Source of the DNA: Solibacter sp039934035
GTDB taxonomy: Bacteria > Acidobacteriota > Terriglobia > Bryobacterales > Bryobacteraceae
Assembly (NCBI GenBank): GCA_039934035.1
Contig: JBDTMZ010000096.1
Coordinates: 1-64,000, forward strand
Direction: 5' to 3'
DNA: 64,000 nucleotides
The notes under the pieces were generated by a model. It was not told the origin of the DNA, ran no database searches, and saw nothing but the letters and a program-made list of their open reading frames with translations. Shown in pieces: positions 1 through 11,358 of the stretch. Every line of letters begins with the position of its first letter. Position 1 is the stretch's first letter. The translations under genes were made by a program, and so were the position numbers.

Positions 1-63
1 GGAATTTTCTCACGCGAAAGCCGAAAATGAGCTTTAAGTGCGAAAGTCGGGTTAGGAGTTTCT

Positions 64-171
64 AGTTTTCAGTAATCAGTAATCAGTTGTCAGTCTGCTT
101 CGCGGGAGACTGGCACCTCCCGCGCCCAGTGCGCCACGGTACTGATAACTGATTACTGACGACTGAAAACT
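64..171. repeat. 108-bp inverted-repeat element (CAGT-rich, MITE-like)
   Basis: Two 31-base arms (64-94 and 141-171) are inverted copies of each other with three mismatches, built from CAGTAATCAGT-type words. The 46-base spacer holds a second, perfect 8-bp stem, CGCGGGAG at 101-108 pairing with 117-124. The right arm runs into the stop codon of the epimerase gene (170-172). The same words recur at 34181-34486. The element has no coding capacity. It may also serve as a 3' hairpin for the minus-strand sugar operon. Bases 1-63 show nothing recognisable. Confidence 0.75.
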
Positions 172-1246
172 ACCCGCCAAACACCACATCCGCCAGTTCC
201 GCGCTGTGGCTGTCTACCCACGCGGCGATGTCGGCGACGGTGCGCTGGGCATCGCGCAGCGGAACCCAGCCGCGTACCGCGGTCACAGCGCGATGGTCGG
301 TGATGTAGAGGCGGAGGTCCGCGGGACGATTTTCACTGGTGGCAGCCACCGCGATACTACGCCCGGTGACTTCGCGGCACAGGTCGGTCGCCTCGCGCAG
401 GGAGAGGCTATTGGCGGCACCGCCGCCGACATTCCAGTGGCGCCCGGCATAGGCGTCGAAATTCTCGATTTGGTCGAGCACGAGATCGCAGAAATCGTCG
501 ATGTGGAGGAAATCGCGCACCTGTTTGCCGGTGCCGCCGAAGCCAATGTACTTAAGACCGCGATTGAGGCAGTGGGCGGCCACCCAATAGGCAATCACGC
601 CCTGGTCGGCTTTGGCCATCTGCCACGGACCGGTCAACAGGCCACAGCGATCGATGATAAAGCGGATGCCGTACGCATCGCCATATTCCGCCACCATCAA
701 CTCCGCCGAAAGCTTGGTCATGCCATAGAGCGAGCGCGCTCCGGCGAGGGGAAAGGCCTCGCTGATGCCGAATTCGGAGGCTCCCGCAATCGCCTGCGAG
801 GGTTGCAGGCAGTAGCGTGTGTGGGTTTCCTCGAAGGTCAGCGCATTCAGCGGCGCCACCGGATAGACGCGGCTGGTGGAGACGAACAGGAAGTCGGCTT
901 TAGTCTGGCGGGCGAGTTCCAGGCAGTGGAAACAGCCGGTGAGGTTAGTGTGGATGAGGTAATCCGGCGAACCGCCATAGCCGGCGAGCACGGAGGGTTC
1001 CGCCGAGCATTCGAGAATCAGGTCGGGCGCGGGCCGGATGGCGGTGAGGTCGCAGAGGGTGCGCACATCGCCGTGCACGAAACGCACGCCTCCGGCTTTG
1101 AGGCGCGGCAGATTCATCTCCGAACCGCGGCGGCGCAGGTTATCGAACGCGATGACCTCGGTCCCTGGGTAGACGCGGCGAATCGAGAGGGCCAGCGTGG
1201 AGCCGACGAACCCGGCGCCACCTGTAATCAGGACGGTCTTAGGCAT
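170..1246 (-). CDS. NAD-dependent epimerase/dehydratase, CDP-paratose 2-epimerase-like
   Basis: This 358-residue short-chain dehydrogenase (extended SDR) should interconvert nucleotide-activated sugars in the cytoplasm. Visible features are the N-terminal Rossmann motif GGAGFVG at residues 9-15, the stretch ECSAEPSVLAG near 79-89, typical of CDP-paratose/tyvelose epimerases, and the catalytic Y174-x3-K178 (YGMTK). The ATG at 1246 was chosen because it lies directly before the Rossmann strand (MPKTVLITGG) and overlaps the stop of the upstream glycosyltransferase by 8 bp, implying translational coupling. The neighbours (glycosyltransferase 2, DegT aminotransferase across the gap) suggest envelope polysaccharide or glycan synthesis. 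The exact sugar substrate cannot be read from the sequence. Confidence 0.85.
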   Translation of the reverse strand: MPKTVLITGGAGFVGSTLALSIRRVYPGTEVIAFDNLRRRGSEMNLPRLKAGGVRFVHGDVRTLCDLTAIRPAPDLILECSAEPSVLAGYGGSPDYLIHTNLTGCFHCLELARQTKADFLFVSTSRVYPVAPLNALTFEETHTRYCLQPSQAIAGASEFGISEAFPLAGARSLYGMTKLSAELMVAEYGDAYGIRFIIDRCGLLTGPWQMAKADQGVIAYWVAAHCLNRGLKYIGFGGTGKQVRDFLHIDDFCDLVLDQIENFDAYAGRHWNVGGGAANSLSLREATDLCREVTGRSIAVAATSENRPADLRLYITDHRAVTAVRGWVPLRDAQRTVADIAAWVDSHSAELADVVFGG

Positions 1247-2009
1247 TAATTTTGGTGACCTTTTCCGTGGGGGCCACAACCGCGCGGTGATAATCGCCGC
1301 GCGCGAGATGTTTCTCCAACCACAGGTACAGCACGATGAAGAGATACCGGCTGCCCATCTCTTTGATCTTGAGCTTGGAGACTCCGGCGGCCCGATTGGT
1401 CCAGGTAATAGGCACGACGGCGTAGGAGTAGCCGCGCACCAGGGCCTTTAGCGGCATCTCGACGGTGAGATTGAAATGAGGCGAAATCAGCGGCTGAATA
1501 CCCGCGACCACTTCGCGACGGTAGCACTTGAACGCATTGGTGATGTCATTGAAGCCCAGGCCGAAGAGAAGTTTGATGAAGAGATTCGCCATGCGATTCA
1601 ACAACAGCTTGTGCTTGGGATAATCGATCACGCGGCCGCCCTGGATGAAGCGCGAGCCGAAAACGCAATCGTAGCCTTCGAGCAGCTTCCAGTAATACTT
1701 CAGCATGTCGTCCGGGCTGTCGGACCCGTCGGCCATCACAATCGCGACGGCGTCCCCGGTGATGTGCGCGAGGCCGAAACGGATCGCCATGCCGAAGCCG
1801 TGGCGTCCCGTGTTGGTCAGGGGAACGATTTCGGGATGCTGCTGGCTGAAGGCGCTCAGCAGGTCTGCTGTAGCATCCGTACTGCCGTCGTCCACCACCA
1901 CGATTTCGTATTCGGGCAGGTGCTCAGACAGGATGCTCGTGTAGCGTTCGAGCGTCGGGATGATACAACCCTCCTCGTTGCGGGCGGGCATCACAATCGA
2001 CAATTTCAC
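1239..2009 (-). CDS. Glycosyltransferase family 2 (polyprenyl-phosphate sugar transferase-like)
   Basis: This 256-residue GT-A glycosyltransferase starts at GTG 2009, preceded by an AGGAG ribosome site; longer reading would add unrelated residues. It opens with the family strand KLSIVMPARNEE, followed by VVDDGSTD (acidic pair near 40-41) and ADGSDS near 93-98 for sugar-nucleotide and metal binding. It resembles dolichol-phosphate-mannose synthase-type enzymes but has no obvious C-terminal membrane pair, so it is probably peripheral at the inner membrane. Its 3' end overlaps the epimerase start. A role in making a lipid-linked sugar for envelope glycans is inferred from the neighbours. Confidence 0.85.
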   Translation of the reverse strand: MKLSIVMPARNEEGCIIPTLERYTSILSEHLPEYEIVVVDDGSTDATADLLSAFSQQHPEIVPLTNTGRHGFGMAIRFGLAHITGDAVAIVMADGSDSPDDMLKYYWKLLEGYDCVFGSRFIQGGRVIDYPKHKLLLNRMANLFIKLLFGLGFNDITNAFKCYRREVVAGIQPLISPHFNLTVEMPLKALVRGYSYAVVPITWTNRAAGVSKLKIKEMGSRYLFIVLYLWLEKHLARGDYHRAVVAPTEKVTKINA

Positions 2010-2108
2010 GAGCAGTGGACTCCTTTGGATAATAATATCAGTCACACCGGAGCCGGGCGACGCGCCACTTCGCCGCCATAACGTTCCATAATTGGAGATA
2101 GACTTACC

Positions 2109-2762
2109 ATGCACCCGACGTGTGTCGTTGCCATCAAATTTCTGCCGCTGCTGATGCTGTGCCCCTTGGCCGCAGTGGCACAATCCCGGCGGGCGGATTG
2201 TGCGGCCCTCAACGCGAATGACGCGAACGCCGCCGCGGCATCGCCCGCCGCCGCGAATGCCAGTTCAGGCACTGGTTCGGCCGACCGGCAGGCCAGGGCC
2301 GGCGCGGTCGCGACCCAGATTCAACCGCGCCGTCCGGCCCCGTTTCGCCCGCCCTTCTCGTGCCGTTGCGGCGTCGTGGACGCCGGCGCGCTGACAGCGA
2401 AATCTGAGGCGCAGGAAGTGCCCATTGTGACAGGGCTGGCGGGCAGTTTTCGTTTTGACCACGTGCTGCTGCGAGAAACCGCGCGCTTCTCTGACGCGGA
2501 CAAGGGCAAGGTAAGCGTGGGCCTGGGAAGGGCGAATCGCGGAGCGGACGTCATCTCGCCCCTTCCCCTGGGCAATGCCACCGCGCCCCACTTCTTCTGG
2601 TATGAGCGTCCCGCCCCGCCGCAGATCGCGGGGGCGTATGACCTGGTGCTGTTCTTCCAGGCGGCGTTCCCTCTGGGTGACGGTACGGCCTCGAACCTGA
2701 AGGCCGGCACTGTCACGTGGGAGGTCTGCGGCTTCGATGGGCCGCCCGGCGCGGTTCAGTAG
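2109..2762 (+). CDS. Hypothetical exported protein
   Basis: The predicted product has 217 residues. It begins with a convincing signal peptide (KFLPLLMLCPLAAVAQ, cleavage probably after AVAQ near residue 25), then an alanine/arginine-rich stretch and a C-terminal part (about 110-217) that looks like a folded beta-rich domain with aromatic residues (HFFWYERP). No family is recognised. A GGAG lies about 11 bases before the ATG. The gene is divergent from the glycosyltransferase, with 99 bp between starts, and 16 bp upstream of the aminotransferase. The middle part has low-complexity, GC-driven composition, so the N-terminal half is less certain than the C-terminal half. Confidence 0.6.
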   Translation: MHPTCVVAIKFLPLLMLCPLAAVAQSRRADCAALNANDANAAAASPAAANASSGTGSADRQARAGAVATQIQPRRPAPFRPPFSCRCGVVDAGALTAKSEAQEVPIVTGLAGSFRFDHVLLRETARFSDADKGKVSVGLGRANRGADVISPLPLGNATAPHFFWYERPAPPQIAGAYDLVLFFQAAFPLGDGTASNLKAGTVTWEVCGFDGPPGAVQ

Positions 2763-2778
2763 GGGGATCGAGAGCACC

Positions 2779-3912
2779 ATGATTCCACTGTTAGATCTCA
2801 AAGCCCAGTATCGAAATCTCAAGAGCGAGCTCGACGCGGCCGTACAGAGCGTGATGGAGAACGCGCAGTTCATTCTAGGCCCGGAAGTGGCCGCCTTCGA
2901 AAAGGAATTTGCCGCGCATTGCGGCGCGCGAGAGGCGCTGGGCCTCAACTCGGGAACGAGCGCGCTCCACTTGGCATTGCTGGCCGCCGGAATCTGCGCA
3001 GGCGATGAGGTGATCACCACTCCGTTCACGTTTATTGCAACGGCGGCGGCGATTGCCTACACGGGTGCCACGCCCGTATTCGTGGATATCGAACCGGCGA
3101 CCTTCAATATCGACGTGGCGCAAATCGAACGCGCCATTACCGCGCGCACGAAGGCCATCCTGCCGGTGCATCTCTTCGGACAGCCGGCCGATCTGGATCC
3201 CATTCTGGAAATCGCGAGGCGGCACAGGTTGGTGGTGATCGAGGATGCGGCGCAATCCCACGGCGCCGAATATAAAGGGCGGCGCGTGGGGGCAATCGGC
3301 GATATCGGCTGCTTCAGCTTCTACCCGGGCAAGAATCTCGGCGCCTGTGGAGAAGGTGGCGCGGTGGTCTCAAACCATCCCGAATTGATCCGCAAAATGC
3401 GCATGCTGCGCGACTGGGGAAGCGCCCAGAAGTACCTGCACGAACTCAAGGGTTACAACTATCGCATGGAGGGGATGCAGGGCGCCGTGCTGCGCGTCAA
3501 GCTGCGCCACCTGGACGCGTGGACCGAAGCGCGGCGCGCCCACGCGGCGCGCTATGGAGAGCTTCTGAAGGATTGCGCCGGCATACAGGTTCCGCCGGAG
3601 ATGCCCTATGCGCGCCACGTGTACCACGTCTACAACGTGCGCTGCACAGATCGCGCCGCGGTGCGCGCCCAGTTGGAGCAGAGGCAGATTCAGAGCGGGA
3701 TTCACTATCCCATTCCGGTCCACCTGCAGCCTGCCTATGCCGACCTCGGGTTGACGCGCGGCGCGTTTCCGGTGGCGGAGCGGGCGGCGGAAGAGGTGCT
3801 CGCGCTGCCAATCTTCCCGGAGATGACGGCGGCGCAGATCGAGGAAGTGGCCGGTGCCGTGCGCTGCGCCGCGACTGCCGGACCGGTCGCGTTCATTCCC
3901 ACCGAAGCGTAG
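2779..3912 (+). CDS. DegT/DnrJ/EryC1 family sugar aminotransferase
   Basis: This PLP-dependent enzyme of 377 residues transfers an amino group, usually from glutamate, to a keto-sugar nucleotide. The start MIPLLDLKAQY is the classical N-terminus of the WbpE/DegT group and is preceded by GGGGATCGAGAG. Seen are NSGTSALHLAL at 58-67 (cofactor phosphate pocket), VIEDAAQSHGA with Asp156, and SFYPGKNLGACGEGG with Lys185 as the internal aldimine lysine. Length fits the family. With the glycosyltransferase and epimerase nearby it probably supplies an amino sugar for surface polysaccharide. It is on the opposite strand and therefore a separate transcription unit. Confidence 0.92.
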   Translation: MIPLLDLKAQYRNLKSELDAAVQSVMENAQFILGPEVAAFEKEFAAHCGAREALGLNSGTSALHLALLAAGICAGDEVITTPFTFIATAAAIAYTGATPVFVDIEPATFNIDVAQIERAITARTKAILPVHLFGQPADLDPILEIARRHRLVVIEDAAQSHGAEYKGRRVGAIGDIGCFSFYPGKNLGACGEGGAVVSNHPELIRKMRMLRDWGSAQKYLHELKGYNYRMEGMQGAVLRVKLRHLDAWTEARRAHAARYGELLKDCAGIQVPPEMPYARHVYHVYNVRCTDRAAVRAQLEQRQIQSGIHYPIPVHLQPAYADLGLTRGAFPVAERAAEEVLALPIFPEMTAAQIEEVAGAVRCAATAGPVAFIPTEA

Positions 3913-4129
3913 TCCGTTCTGGCAAAGCAGGGCTGCGCGCGCGGCCGTGCGGCGATCGGATGAGATGCCGCGATGGCGCCGATTCGTATCGGGTGACTGC
4001 GCCCGCCGGTGGGGCGGAGCCCTAAGCCTGCGCCGGAAGGGCGAATGAATTTCCTGCCGAACCCGGTGTCCACACGCGAGCGGACGTGCCAGAGATTGCG
4101 TCGCATGCGGGGACTCTGTAAAAAACAAT

Positions 4130-4157
4130 TTGCAATGAAAATGTTTTCTGGTATTCT
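4130..4157 (+). promoter_or_regulatory. Putative sigma-70-type promoter
   Basis: TTGCAA (4130-4135) and TATTCT (4152-4157) are separated by 16 bases in a locally AT-rich island (about 4118-4160) within otherwise GC-rich DNA. The ATG of the following gene is 37 bases downstream. The rest of the gap from 3913 shows no gene or clear structure. Confidence 0.45.
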
Positions 4158-4194
4158 GGGAACGCTCTGGTAACTCAAACAACCGCGCGAGACT

Positions 4195-4680
4195 ATGGAT
4201 ACAGCCGAACAAGGCCTTCTCAGTCGCGATGAAATGGAGAGCAGGCGCCTGTTAGCCGCACAGGACCTGCAGACGGGGCTCTCGCAGTCCCAAGTCGCAC
4301 GTAAATTCGGGGTCAGCCGAACCACGGCGTCCCGGTGGAATCGTACGCTCAGCGGAAGGGGTGTTGAATCGCTCCGCAAGCGTCGTGCACCGGGCCGGCC
4401 GAGCCGGCTCACTCAAGACCAGCTCAAACTTCTCACGGAAAGCTATCATGCCGGACCGCGGGCATCGGGATTCGATTCCGACCGGTGGACGACAGCGCGC
4501 TTTGCCGATGTGATTTTCAATCATTTCGGTGTGCGCTACGACCCGGATCACGCGGGACGGATCATGCACCGTTTGGGGTTGCGCGAACGCCGCCGTTCGA
4601 GCAAGCTCACGCCGGACGTGTTGTACACGTTTACGGCGCCGGCGGTGGAACTGCCCGAGGTTCAGGCAGACGTAGCGTAG
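4195..4680 (+). CDS. Stand-alone IS630-type helix-turn-helix protein
   Basis: The product has 161 residues. Residues about 20-70 form a helix-turn-helix (GLSQSQVARKFGVSRTTASRWNR), followed by the basic linker RKRRAPGRPSRLT and a winged-helix part (RWTTARFADVIFNHFGV ... HRLGLRERR). This is the two-part DNA-binding region of IS630/Tc1-type transposases. The DDE catalytic domain that should follow is absent: the frame ends after about 20 more residues. No IS630 remnant or TA-flanked terminal repeat is visible downstream. It could be a truncated transposase or a domesticated DNA-binding protein. It has its own promoter-like sequence and a clean stop before a palindromic terminator, favouring an intact gene. 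Confidence 0.7.
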   Translation: MDTAEQGLLSRDEMESRRLLAAQDLQTGLSQSQVARKFGVSRTTASRWNRTLSGRGVESLRKRRAPGRPSRLTQDQLKLLTESYHAGPRASGFDSDRWTTARFADVIFNHFGVRYDPDHAGRIMHRLGLRERRRSSKLTPDVLYTFTAPAVELPEVQADVA

Positions 4681-4687
4681 CGGAAGC

Positions 4688-4729
4688 GCCTTTCGCACGC
4701 CGGACCGTACGGTCCGGCGTGCAAAAGGC
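4688..4729. terminator. 42-bp near-perfect palindrome, probable bidirectional terminator
   Basis: The core 4695-4722 is a perfect 28-base palindrome (left half GCACGCCGGACCGT). After one mismatched pair (4694/4723) the arms continue as GCCTTT and AAAGGC, giving 20 matching pairs in 42 bases. It fills the gap between two convergent stop codons (4680 and 4736). T-rich ends on both strands fit a bidirectional rho-independent terminator, although the T runs are short. Confidence 0.75.
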
Positions 4730-4735
4730 TGTGCC

Positions 4736-6214
4736 TTAGCGCGCCCCCGCGAGTTTCAACACGTACGCCTGACGCACCGGTAGTCGGGCAGCGAGCGCGT
4801 CAGGGATGCGTATTCTCAGTTGACGGCCGCGGCGCGTTGCCGGCACTTCCTGGCCGCCTTCCAGCAGGGTGACCTTCACGCCGGCGGGCGCTTCGATGTT
4901 GTCGAGCACAATTTCGCCGGCGGGCCTGTGCGGCAGAATCGCGTACACGGCGCCGGGCTTGACGGTGAAGAAGGCTTCGACGCGCGCGAATCCCGCGGGC
5001 GGGGTATCCACCAGCTTCTTAATGTCGTAGTCCGCCATGAACTCCTTCACTTCGAGCTTGGGAATTTCGCCCTTGCTCCACTGGCGAGGCGTGTTGCGGG
5101 CCGTGGTGCCATAGATGGCTTCCGCATTGGGCCTGAGGAATTCGCCGATCTGCAAAAGGCGTTCTTCCATGATGACGGGGATGCGGCCGTCGGCGGTAGG
5201 CCCGATATCGAGCAGGAGGTTGCCGCCGCGCGCGACGATGTCGAGCAGCATCATGAGCAACTCGCGATCGCTGTGATAATCGGCAAGCTTCTCCATCCGG
5301 TTGTAGCCGTAGGATTGTCCCATGCCGCGGCTTTCCTCCCAGGGGTGCGCAGCCTGCTGCATACCGCTGGTGTATTCGGTGGTGAAGTAGCCGCCGTGTT
5401 TATGGCGTGTATCCTTGCCCCAGCGATCGTCGATCACCACTTCGTCTTTAACCGGGGATTCGTTGAACAGCCAGGCGAGCAATTCGGGGGCGCGCCACTC
5501 GTCGCTGGGCAGATCCCACTCGCCGTCGGAGAAGATGATGCTCGGCTTGAGATGGGTCACCGCATCCTTGAACTGCGGGAACATGTGCTCGGCGACGTAA
5601 CGCTTTTTGTCGGCGAGCCAGAGCGGGTTGTACCACTCATAGAGCGAGTAGTAGATCCCCATGTGAAGACCTTTACGGCGTCCGGCTTCCATGAGGTCGA
5701 GCGCGACGTCGCGCTTCGGGCCGGTGTCCACCGCGTTCCAGGGGCGCCCCCAGGAGCGGTTGGCCTGCTCGTTCTTCCATAGCGTAAAGCCTTCGTGGTG
5801 CTTGGAAGTGAGCGCAACGTATTTAGCGCCGGAGCGCTCGAAGACGCCGGCCCAATGGTCGGGATCGTACAACTCGGCGCGGAACATCGGGGCAAAATCG
5901 GAGTAGGGGAAATTCGCGCCGTAGTTCCGGTCGTGAAACTGGCGGGTGGACGAGTTGGGCCGGTTCAACGAATTCCAATACCACTCCGCGTACATGGTTT
6001 CGCCCTTGACGTTGACGGGCGCGTAGGCGGGAACGGAATAAACGCCCCAATGGATGAAGATGCCAAACTTCGCGTCGGTATACCAGGCGGGGCAGGCGCG
6101 GGCATCAATGGATTCCCAGGTGGGCTGGTAGCGATTCTGGCCGAAGGCGCCGCGTCCGGCGGCAAGCGCAGCGGGGAGCGTGGCGCAGGTACGTAAGAGG
6201 TCACGACGTCGCAT
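4736..6214 (-). CDS. Alpha-L-fucosidase, GH29, exported
   Basis: This 492-residue glycoside hydrolase removes terminal alpha-L-fucose from glycans by a retaining mechanism. The N-terminus MRRRDLLRTC followed by an Ala/Leu-rich stretch looks like a twin-arginine or Sec signal, cleaved near AFGQ (residue 26). Family marks are WYTDAKFGIFIHWGVYSVP at about 44-62, LTSKHHEGFTLW, and IIFSDGEWD with the likely nucleophile Asp near residue 228, followed by LLLDIGPTADG. A C-terminal beta domain (about 400-492) is present. The ATG at 6214 starts the signal peptide; an upstream in-frame extension lacks family similarity. It is divergent from the purine operon and functionally unrelated; host or plant glycan use is inferred. 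Confidence 0.92.
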   Translation of the reverse strand: MRRRDLLRTCATLPAALAAGRGAFGQNRYQPTWESIDARACPAWYTDAKFGIFIHWGVYSVPAYAPVNVKGETMYAEWYWNSLNRPNSSTRQFHDRNYGANFPYSDFAPMFRAELYDPDHWAGVFERSGAKYVALTSKHHEGFTLWKNEQANRSWGRPWNAVDTGPKRDVALDLMEAGRRKGLHMGIYYSLYEWYNPLWLADKKRYVAEHMFPQFKDAVTHLKPSIIFSDGEWDLPSDEWRAPELLAWLFNESPVKDEVVIDDRWGKDTRHKHGGYFTTEYTSGMQQAAHPWEESRGMGQSYGYNRMEKLADYHSDRELLMMLLDIVARGGNLLLDIGPTADGRIPVIMEERLLQIGEFLRPNAEAIYGTTARNTPRQWSKGEIPKLEVKEFMADYDIKKLVDTPPAGFARVEAFFTVKPGAVYAILPHRPAGEIVLDNIEAPAGVKVTLLEGGQEVPATRRGRQLRIRIPDALAARLPVRQAYVLKLAGAR

Positions 6215-6241
6215 TGCCGGACATGGTAACAGGTTGAGCGC

Positions 6242-6271
6242 TTGCGGATTTCGCGCAGGGGGAAGTAGAAT
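6242..6271 (+). promoter_or_regulatory. Putative promoter of the purine-degradation operon
   Basis: TTGCGG (6242-6247), an 18-base spacer and TAGAAT (6266-6271) lie in the 139-bp divergent gap before xdhA. Predicted transcription starts about 75 bases before the ATG. No clear operator palindrome was seen. Confidence 0.4.
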
Positions 6272-6353
6272 TCGGTACAGAGTCCGGGGTACTCCGAAAT
6301 CGCGTCCCTCGCTTCCAGGTCGCAGGCGCAGCAGGCCTCTTCGGGGTAGATTT

Positions 6354-7729
6354 ATGAAGTTTTCCATCAATCAGCGCGTTGTGGATGCCGGCGGCTTTTC
6401 TTCTCACTGCACCCTATTGGACTATCTGCGCGCGCAGGGTCTCACCGGCGCGAAGGAAGGCTGCGCCGAAGGCGAGTGTGGCGCGTGCGCGGTGGCGCTG
6501 GTGCGGCCGAACGGAGCGGGCTCCGAATTGCGCGTGGTGAACAGCTGCCTGATGCTGCTGCCGATGGTGGCGGGGCAGGAAGTTTACACCGTCGAGGGTC
6601 TCGCGTACGAAGGGCGACTGAGTGAACCGCAGCGCGCAATTGCCGAACTGGGAGGGTCGCAATGCGGCTACTGCACGCCCGGATTTGCGATGAGCCTGTT
6701 CGCCGAATATCACCGTCCGGGCCGCGCGGGTGCCTGCGATCCCCACGCGATGAGCGGGAATTTATGCCGTTGCACCGGCTACCGGCCTCTGCGCGATGCG
6801 GCGCTAAGCCTTGGCATGCCGGTGTCGGATGACGAGATACAGAAGCGCCTGCGTCTTCCGGCGCCCGCGATGGAAGCGTTCTCGCGGCCCGGCTTTGCGC
6901 GGCCGGGCGACGTGGCGGAATGCCTCGCGATGCTGCAGCGGTGGCCTGAGGCGACGCTGGTGGCGGGCGGGACGGACCTGAGTGTGGAGGCGAATCTTCG
7001 CGGCCGGCGCTTTACGCAGGTGATCAGTGTGGAAGCGATTCCGGAACTCAGGGTGTTCCGCGAGTCGGCGCAAGAGGTGGTGCTTGGCGCGGGGCTCACG
7101 CTCTCGGAAATTGAGGCGCTGTGGACGTGTGCGCCGCCGATTGCGCGGGAGTGGTTCCCGCTGTTTGCGTCTCCGCTGATACGGAATCGCGCGACGCTGG
7201 GAGGCAATCTGGCCACGGCGTCGCCGGTGGGCGACGGCGCGCCGATGCTGCTCTCGCTGGATGCGCGGGTGAACCTGGCGGGCGTTGGCGGATGGCGGCA
7301 GGTCGCGCTCGCGGATTTCTTTCTGGACTATCGAAAGACGTTGCTGCAAGCGGGCGAAGTGCTGGTCTCGGTGAGCATACCGAAGCCATTTCCACAGCTG
7401 TCGGCATTTCATAAGGTGGCTAAGCGCGCGCTGGACGACATCAGTACCGTGGCGGCGGGGTTCGCGATCTCGCTGGATTCGAGCGGCCGCATCGAGCATT
7501 GCCGCATCGCATTTGGCGGGATGGCGGCCACGCCGCTGCGTGTGCCTGCCGCTGAAGCAGCGCTGCGCGGGCGCCCGTGGGACGCCACCGCGGTGAATGC
7601 CGCGCAGCGTGCGATGCGGGCGAATCTGCGCCCGATGGATGATCACCGCGGGAGCGCGGCGTATCGCTTGGCGATGGCGCAATCGCTGCTCCAAAAATTC
7701 CACTGGCAGACGCGCCTGACGGAGGCCGC

Positions 7730-7733
<4 letters not shown>
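6354..7733 (+). CDS. xdhA: Xanthine dehydrogenase small subunit (2Fe-2S and FAD domains)
   Basis: This 459-residue subunit carries electrons from the molybdenum site in XdhB to NAD. The first ferredoxin cluster uses C37, C42, C45 and C65 (GCAEGECGAC); the second uses QCGYC (C104, C107) and LCRC (C138, C140). A FAD-binding domain follows (VAGGTDLSVEA near 205) with the CO-dehydrogenase-type C-terminal domain. The start MKFSINQ was chosen because it begins the ferredoxin strand. The reaction is hypoxanthine to xanthine to urate. It is first in a ten-gene operon, and its stop overlaps the GTG start of xdhB (GTGA). No xdhC maturation gene lies beside it. Confidence 0.95.
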
Positions 7734-10053
<2,320 letters not shown>

Positions 10054-10057
<4 letters not shown>

Positions 10058-11358
10058 GCCCGCCTCGCACGCAGGAAATCATCCGCTCCACGATTTTGCA
10101 TACGCCGCGCAGCCCGTTCCAGGAGGATGGGGCGCTAGAGGCATTCGAGGACGGCGCGCTGCTGATCGATGGCGCGACCATTCAATCGGTAGGCGATTAT
10201 GGCAAGATCCATGCCGCACGTCCCGAGGCGCCCGTGCGCGATCTGCGCGGCGGCGTGATTCTGCCTGGGCTGATCGATACGCACGTGCATTTTCCGCAAT
10301 TGCGAATCATCGGCGGACTAGGCTGCGGACTGTTGGAGTGGCTGGATCGCTTCGCGCTGCCGGAAGAGATCCGCATGGGCGACGGCAAATATGCGGGTGG
10401 GGTGGCCGCGGAGTTCGTGAGTGCGCTGGCGAGCCACGGCACGACGACGGCGCTGGTGTTCGGGTCGCATTTTGCGGAGGCGACGGCGATGCTTTTTGAG
10501 GCGGCGGAAGCGAAGGGGTTGCGCGTGGCGAGCGGGCTCGTGCTGTCGGACCGGTTGCTGCCGGAGGCGCTGCACAGCACGCCCGAGCGGGCATGCGATG
10601 AGAGTCGCGCGCTGGTTCGCCGCTTTCACGGACGCGGCGGTTTGCGGTACGCGGTGACGCCGCGCTTTGCGCTCTCGGCGTCGGAAGGCATGCTGGAAGT
10701 GTGCCGGACCTTGATGAACGAGTTTCCCGACGTCCTGTTCCAGACGCACCTCAATGAGAATACGCAGGAGGTCGCGGATGTGCTGCGCGCCTTCCCGTGG
10801 GCGCAGAGCTACCTCGGGACGTATGACCGTTTCGGCCTGGTGGGCCCGCGGTCAATATTCGCGCACAATGTGCATGCGCAGGCGGGCGAGTTGGAGCGCA
10901 TGGCGGACGCGGGCGCGGCAGTGGCGCATTGTCCGTGCAGCAACGCGGCTCTGGGCAGTGGATTCTTTCCGATGGCGCGGCATCTGGCGGCCGGTGTGCG
11001 GATCGCATTGGGGACGGACGTCGGGGCGGGCACGGGATTCGGCATGCTGAAGGAAGCGTTGCAGTGCTACCTGTTGCAGCGGCTGATGCCCGGCGGGGTT
11101 CCGCTGACGGCGGCGCACCTGTTGTATCTGGCGACGCGCGCCGGCGCGGAAGCGCTGGGCGTGGCGGCTGAGACGGGTGATTTCACGCCTGGGAAGTCGG
11201 CCGACCTGGTGTATGTGCGCCCCCGCGAGGGCAGCGTGCTGGCGGCGGCGATGGGTCGTGCGGAGAGCGCGGAGCAGCTGCTGGCCGCGGTGCTGACGTT
11301 GGCGGGCGCGGAAAGTATCTCGGAAGTGCTCGTGCGCGGCAGGGTGGTGCACGGGTGA
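10054..11358 (+). CDS. guaD: Guanine deaminase
   Basis: This 434-residue amidohydrolase converts guanine to xanthine and ammonia, feeding the xanthine dehydrogenase encoded just upstream. It starts at GTG 10054 inside the xdhB stop. Zinc and active-site motifs are DTHVHFPQ near 72-79, the guanine-deaminase stretch GLLEWLDRFALPEE, QTHLNEN, FAHNVHA and GTDVGAGTG. The enzyme belongs to the ATZ/TRZ amidohydrolase superfamily; the LLEWLDR segment separates it from cytosine deaminases. Translation is coupled at both ends (4-bp overlaps). Confidence 0.93.

Noticed and set aside
206..1249. 347-codon open frame opposite the epimerase
   Set aside because: No motifs and composition typical of an antisense shadow; the minus strand carries a clear SDR enzyme.
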